Assembly (NCBI RefSeq): GCF_000960475.2
Contig: NZ_JZDQ02000008.1
Location: 115,715 to 179,714 of the forward strand
Length of the DNA stretch: 64,000 nt
Direction: 5' to 3'
From: Nocardioides luteus
GTDB lineage: Bacteria > Actinomycetota > Actinomycetes > Propionibacteriales > Nocardioidaceae
The translations under genes and the position numbers were made by a program. Under the pieces are notes generated by a model, which did not search any database, was not told the origin of the DNA, and saw only the letters and a list, made by a program, of their open reading frames with translations. Of the stretch, positions 60,389 to 64,000 are shown piece by piece. The first letter of the stretch is position 1, and every line of letters starts with the position of its first letter.

Positions 60389-62856
60389 GCTCGGCGATCA
60401 CCGCCGGTGCCCATCTGCTCCTGAACGGGCGCCCGGGGGACCCGGCGGTGATCACCGCCGAGACCACGCTGACCTATGCGGAGCTGGAGCAGGCGGTGCT
60501 CGACCGGGAGGCCGCCCACCGCGGCTCCGACGGGGTCGTGCTGCTCGAGGCAGGCAACGACCTGGACTCGGTGATCGGCTACCTGGCCGCGCTCGCCGCG
60601 CGCCGTCCGGTGCTGCTGACCCCGCCGGGAGGCGAGCACGGCGAGCTGCGAACACGCTATCGGGAGGCGTTCGAGGGCGGGATCGAGATCCATCCGGACC
60701 TGGCGCTGCTGCTCTCGACCTCGGGCTCGACCGGGTCGCCGAAGCTGGTCAGGCTCTCGCGGGACAACCTGGCCGCCAACGCGGCCGGCATCGCGGCCTA
60801 CCTCGGGCTCACCTCCGCCGACCGGGCGATGAGCTCGCTGCCGCTGCACTACTGCTACGGCCTCTCGGTGCTCAACTCCCACCTGAGCGCCGGCGCCGCG
60901 GTGATCCTGACCGACCTCTCGGTCGCCGACGACTGCTTCTGGGACGTCGCGGCGCGTCACGGAGCCACGTCGTTCGCCGGGGTTCCCTACACCTTCGACC
61001 TGCTCGACACCTCGGGCTTCGCCGAGCGCTCGCTGCCGTCGCTGCGCTACATCACCCAGGCCGGCGGCAAGATGCCGCCCGAGACCGTCCGTCGCTATGC
61101 GGCTCTGGGGGAGTCTCGTGGCTGGGACCTGGTCGTGATGTACGGCCAGACCGAGGCGACCGCCCGGATGGCCTATCTCCCGCCGGACCTGGCCGCGAGC
61201 CGGCCCGAGGCGATCGGCATCCCGATCCCCGGCGGCCACTTCCGCCTCGATCCCGTCGAGGGTCTCGAGGAGGGCGTCGGCGAGCTGGTCTACACCGGCC
61301 CGAACGTGATGATGGGGTACGCGGAGAGCGTCGCCGATCTCGCCCGCGGACCCGAGCTCACCGAGCTCCGCACCGGCGACCTCGCCCGTCAGGCCGACGA
61401 CGGACTGTGGGAGATCACCGGCCGGCGCAGCCGGTTCGGCAAGATCCTCGGGCTGCGCATCGACCTCGACCGGATCGAGTCCGAGCTCGGGTCCGGGTCC
61501 GTGCGGGTCGTCGCTCCCGGTGACCGCCTGCACCTGTTCACCGACGATCACGAGTCCGCCGACCGGTTGCCGGAGCTCGTGGACGGGATCGTGGCGCTGC
61601 CGCGCGCTGCGGTCCAGGTGCACCGGATCGACGAGGTGCCGCGTACGCCGAACGGGAAGGTCGACTACGCCACGCTGAACGCCTGGGCGAGCCTGGCGGA
61701 GGCGGCCGGGGCGCCGGACGGGGCCCTCGGCGAGGGCGAGGCCGGGGGTGCGGACGCCGAGGCGCTGCGTACGGTCTATGCGGCGGTGCTGCGGCGGCCC
61801 GACGCGACCGTGGCCGACAGCTTCGTCTCGCTCGGCGGCGACTCGCTCTCCTTCGTCGAGATCGCCACCCAGCTCGGCGAGCGGCTCGGTACCCTGCCGG
61901 CCCGCTGGCAGCACCGGAGCATCGCCGAGCTCGCCGCGGGTGCGCGGAGCCCCCGGCGATGGCTGCGGCCCGTCGAGATCCCGGTGCTGCTGCGTGCCGC
62001 CGCGATCGTCGCGATCGTGGGCAGCCACGCGGACGTGTGGACTCTTCTCGGCGGCGCGCACATCCTGCTGGCCGTGGCCGGCTTCAACCTGGCCCGCTTC
62101 GGGCTCACCGCTCCGACACGGGTGCTGCGCGCCCGTCGGCTGCTCCGGGGCGCCGCTGCGGTCGCGCTCCCGGCGGGGCTCTGGGTCGGCGCGGTGGCCC
62201 TGGTCAGCGACCGCTACCACTGGCCGACCGCGCTCGGGCTCAACCAGGCCCTCGGCAGCGACGAGTGGACCCGTGACTGGCAGCTGTGGTTCCTGGAGGT
62301 CATCACCTGGTCGTTCGCCGGGCTCGCGCTCCTGCTTCTGGTGCCCGTCGTCGACCGGTGGCAGCGGGCTCATCGGTTCGGGGCGGCTCTCGCCGTCGTC
62401 GGCGGGACCCTCGCGATCCGGTATCTGTGGGTCGGCCTCGAGGCCGGGGCGACCGAGCGCTACACGATCGGCTGTGTCCTGTGGTGCCTGGCGCTGGGGT
62501 GGGCGGCGGCCGAGGCACGGAGACCGTGGCAGCGTGTGCTCGTCGCGGCGACGGCCGCGGTCGCGACGTACGGCTTCTTCGGCGATCCCGTCCGCGAGGC
62601 CACGGTCGCCCTCGGCATCATCGTCCTGCTGGCCCCGTGGCCGGTCCTGCTGCCCTGGCCGCTGGCTCGTCCGGCCGCCGTCCTCGCCGCCTCCTCGCTG
62701 TGGATCTATCTCGTCCACTGGCAGGTCTATCCCGGCCTCGAGGCCGCCGGACTGGGGTGGCTGGGCGTCCTCGCCTCGCTGGCTGTGGGGGTTGCGGTCG
62801 CACGCGGCCCGGCAGCCTGGGTGGCCCGAGCGCGGGTCGCTAGATTGAGCGGATGA
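60385..62856 (+). CDS. adenylation-carrier-membrane acyltransferase fusion
   Basis: 823 residues in three parts. Residues 1-450: a compact adenylation domain with STSGSTGSPK (111-120), YGQTEATARM, RTGDLARQ and PRTPNGKVDY carrying the catalytic lysine. Residues 455-525: a carrier domain with GGDSL, Ser487 being the phosphopantetheine site. Residues ~532-820: seven to nine membrane helices opening with VLLRAAAIVAIVGSHADVW and GGAHILLAVAGFNLARF, the pattern of acyltransferase-3 membrane enzymes (His in helix 1). No condensation or thioesterase domain is present. By architecture it would activate an acid or amino acid, load it on its own carrier and hand it to a membrane acceptor, like DltA, DltC and DltB in one chain. 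The substrate is unknown. It belongs to the iron-controlled operon. Confidence 0.82.
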   Translation: MSSAITAGAHLLLNGRPGDPAVITAETTLTYAELEQAVLDREAAHRGSDGVVLLEAGNDLDSVIGYLAALAARRPVLLTPPGGEHGELRTRYREAFEGGIEIHPDLALLLSTSGSTGSPKLVRLSRDNLAANAAGIAAYLGLTSADRAMSSLPLHYCYGLSVLNSHLSAGAAVILTDLSVADDCFWDVAARHGATSFAGVPYTFDLLDTSGFAERSLPSLRYITQAGGKMPPETVRRYAALGESRGWDLVVMYGQTEATARMAYLPPDLAASRPEAIGIPIPGGHFRLDPVEGLEEGVGELVYTGPNVMMGYAESVADLARGPELTELRTGDLARQADDGLWEITGRRSRFGKILGLRIDLDRIESELGSGSVRVVAPGDRLHLFTDDHESADRLPELVDGIVALPRAAVQVHRIDEVPRTPNGKVDYATLNAWASLAEAAGAPDGALGEGEAGGADAEALRTVYAAVLRRPDATVADSFVSLGGDSLSFVEIATQLGERLGTLPARWQHRSIAELAAGARSPRRWLRPVEIPVLLRAAAIVAIVGSHADVWTLLGGAHILLAVAGFNLARFGLTAPTRVLRARRLLRGAAAVALPAGLWVGAVALVSDRYHWPTALGLNQALGSDEWTRDWQLWFLEVITWSFAGLALLLLVPVVDRWQRAHRFGAALAVVGGTLAIRYLWVGLEAGATERYTIGCVLWCLALGWAAAEARRPWQRVLVAATAAVATYGFFGDPVREATVALGIIVLLAPWPVLLPWPLARPAAVLAASSLWIYLVHWQVYPGLEAAGLGWLGVLASLAVGVAVARGPAAWVARARVARLSG

Positions 62857-63785
62857 GGATCACGGTCGTACGTGGGGACATCACCGATCAGCACGTCGAC
62901 GCGGTCGTGAACGCCGCCAACTCCTCGCTGCTGGGCGGGGGAGGGGTGGACGGGGCGATCCACCGGCGTGGCGGCCCGGCGATCCTGGAGGAGTGCCGTC
63001 GGCTGCGGGCGGGTCATCTCGGCGGCGGACTGCCGGTGGGTCAGGCGGTCGCGACGACGGCAGGGAACCTGCCCGCGAAGTGGGTGATCCACACGGTCGG
63101 CCCGGTGTTCACCGACGGTCAGGACAACATCGGTCCGCTGGCCTCGTGCTTCCGTGAGTCGCTCCGGGTCGCCGACGAGCTCGGGGCGCGCACGGTGGCG
63201 TTGCCGGCGATCTCGACCGGCGTCTACCGCTACCCGCTCGAGGAGGCCGCGTACGTCTCGCTGTGGACCCTCGCCCGCGCCTCGACCTCCGTCGACGAGG
63301 TGCGCCTCGTGCTCTTCGACCAGAAGGCGTACGACACCTTCGACCGCGCACTCGAGGCCCTCGATCCGTCGGATGCCGAGGTCGAGGACGAGCTGCGGCG
63401 CGTGCCGGAGGAGAAGTGGCGTGAGCTCTTCGAGCTCGCCGACGGTCTGACGACCGAGGACCGGGAGTTCACCTGGGGCGGCGGCGAGAAGAACGAGGAC
63501 GGCGTGATCCAGTGGCCGTACCCGAGATACAGCGACCGGCTGTGGCAGCTCTACGTCGCGCTCCCGAGCGCGAACGCCGATTGGATGAAATGGATGAGCG
63601 GCAACCCGCTGCGCACCGAGCCTGCTCGTCTCGCAGGGGCGCCGGTCGCCGATGCGGCGCGGCTGGCGACCGTCTACGTGCGAGGCGAGCGGTTCAACGA
63701 CGGGGTCTTCGGGCGCGCGTTCCAGGACGGCTCCATGGACGCGATCATCGCCCGGCTGCGTACCTGGTACGACACCGAGCGCTGA
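62853..63785 (+). CDS. macro-domain protein with C-terminal DUF6508
   Basis: 310 residues. Residues 1-170 form a macro domain of the MacroD/YmdB type: VVRGDITDQHVDAVVNAANSSLLGGGGVDGAIH and PAISTGVYRYPLEEAA are the ADP-ribose-binding loops, as in O-acetyl-ADP-ribose deacetylases and mono-ADP-ribosyl hydrolases. The remaining part ends in VRGERFNDGVFGRAFQDGSMDAIIARL, a DUF6508-like signature of unknown function. ATGA overlap places it in the iron operon, an unusual partner. It may remove ADP-ribose from a protein or small molecule. Confidence 0.85.
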   Translation: MRITVVRGDITDQHVDAVVNAANSSLLGGGGVDGAIHRRGGPAILEECRRLRAGHLGGGLPVGQAVATTAGNLPAKWVIHTVGPVFTDGQDNIGPLASCFRESLRVADELGARTVALPAISTGVYRYPLEEAAYVSLWTLARASTSVDEVRLVLFDQKAYDTFDRALEALDPSDAEVEDELRRVPEEKWRELFELADGLTTEDREFTWGGGEKNEDGVIQWPYPRYSDRLWQLYVALPSANADWMKWMSGNPLRTEPARLAGAPVADAARLATVYVRGERFNDGVFGRAFQDGSMDAIIARLRTWYDTER

Positions 63786-64000
63786 CAGTTGCGGGGACCT
63801 GTGCGTCACGGCCCGGTGATGCTCCGGTGGTCGAGCTTGTCGAGACCACCCTATGTGGGGCTGTTCTTCGGGGCTGGTCTGGGCCGCCGACCCGGTTTTG
63901 AGGGTCTTCTCGGACTGGACCGGTGTCGTGGGCGACTTGGGGGCGGGCTTCGCCGGGTGTTGCGGAGATGTTGTGTGTCACGGACCGGCGCCGCACCGGT
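63786..64000. other. intergenic end of window with repeat element
   Basis: No convincing gene follows the macro-domain gene. The only notable structure is the REP-like inverted repeat at 63826-63850. The open frame on the minus strand here has no family resemblance or ribosome site. Confidence 0.4.
63826..63850. repeat. REP-like palindromic repeat
   Basis: GGTGGTC (63826-63832) and GACCACC (63844-63850) flank a GAGCTTGTCGA centre. Sequences of this form (GGTxGTCGAGCxTGTCGAxACC) recur between genes in many actinobacterial chromosomes. It can also act as a terminator for the iron operon. Confidence 0.6.

Noticed and set aside
63745..63996. Open frame on the minus strand at the right edge
   Set aside because: No ribosome site or domain, it overlaps the macro-domain gene, and the region includes a REP-like repeat.
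1..64000. CRISPR arrays, rRNA or tRNA genes
   Set aside because: No regularly spaced repeats and no rRNA or complete cloverleaf were seen while reading both strands.

Overview
The window is high-GC DNA with actinobacterial features: dense GTG/ATG start overlaps, GGAGG-type ribosome sites, PucR, DUF3556 and deazaflavin-dependent families, and IdeR-type iron boxes. A protein with the active-site signature of Nocardioides simplex histamine dehydrogenase points to Nocardioides or a near relative in the Nocardioidaceae. This is an inference; no rRNA or tRNA gene is present to confirm it.

Layout. (1) 1-3.9 kb: a SNF2-like helicase cut by the left edge and the helicase HrpB. (2) 4.3-9.2 kb: a visibly less GC-rich island with two large unknown proteins that carry HEPN-like R-x4-H motifs (the second with an N-terminal zinc ribbon), bordered by an intact IS110-family element with a structured, probably bridge-RNA-encoding leader. 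(3) 9.3-15.2 kb: small housekeeping and nucleotide genes, including three paralogous Nudix hydrolases, an XRE/PLD-like regulator, a TetR regulator, a secreted protein and a PARG-like (TIGR02452) enzyme. (4) 15.2-29.1 kb: a mucin-type O-glycan/GalNAc locus with GH35, GH101 and GH31 hydrolases, a DeoR regulator, SIS isomerase, ROK kinase, PfkB kinase and class II aldolase. No transporter or GlcNAc/GalNAc-6-P deacetylase lies in the cluster. (5) 29.1-40.1 kb: a membrane/beta-propeller protein, a PucR regulator with a perfect CRP-type site, an acyl-CoA ligase-DUF3556-FAD oxidoreductase operon, a GntR regulator and an MFS exporter. (6) 40.1-42.3 kb: an antitoxin whose PIN toxin partner is truncated to 28 codons, and a propeller lipoprotein.

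(7) 42.4-56.6 kb: a probable amine catabolic region. TetR, aldehyde dehydrogenase, APC permease and a histamine-dehydrogenase-like flavoprotein form one block. An FAD monooxygenase faces a RidA-DUF1028-M20 amidohydrolase-aspartase-LysR operon, with an NCS1 permease beyond. Together these could take histamine through imidazoleacetate and aspartate to fumarate; only the first block is well supported by residues. (8) 56.7-63.8 kb: an operon behind two overlapping IdeR/DtxR-like boxes. It encodes an Fbp-type iron ABC transporter, a single polypeptide joining an adenylation domain, a carrier domain and a membrane acyltransferase (a one-protein analogue of DltA-DltC-DltB in architecture), and a macro-domain/DUF6508 protein. 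This last operon and the histamine region are the most interesting parts of the window.
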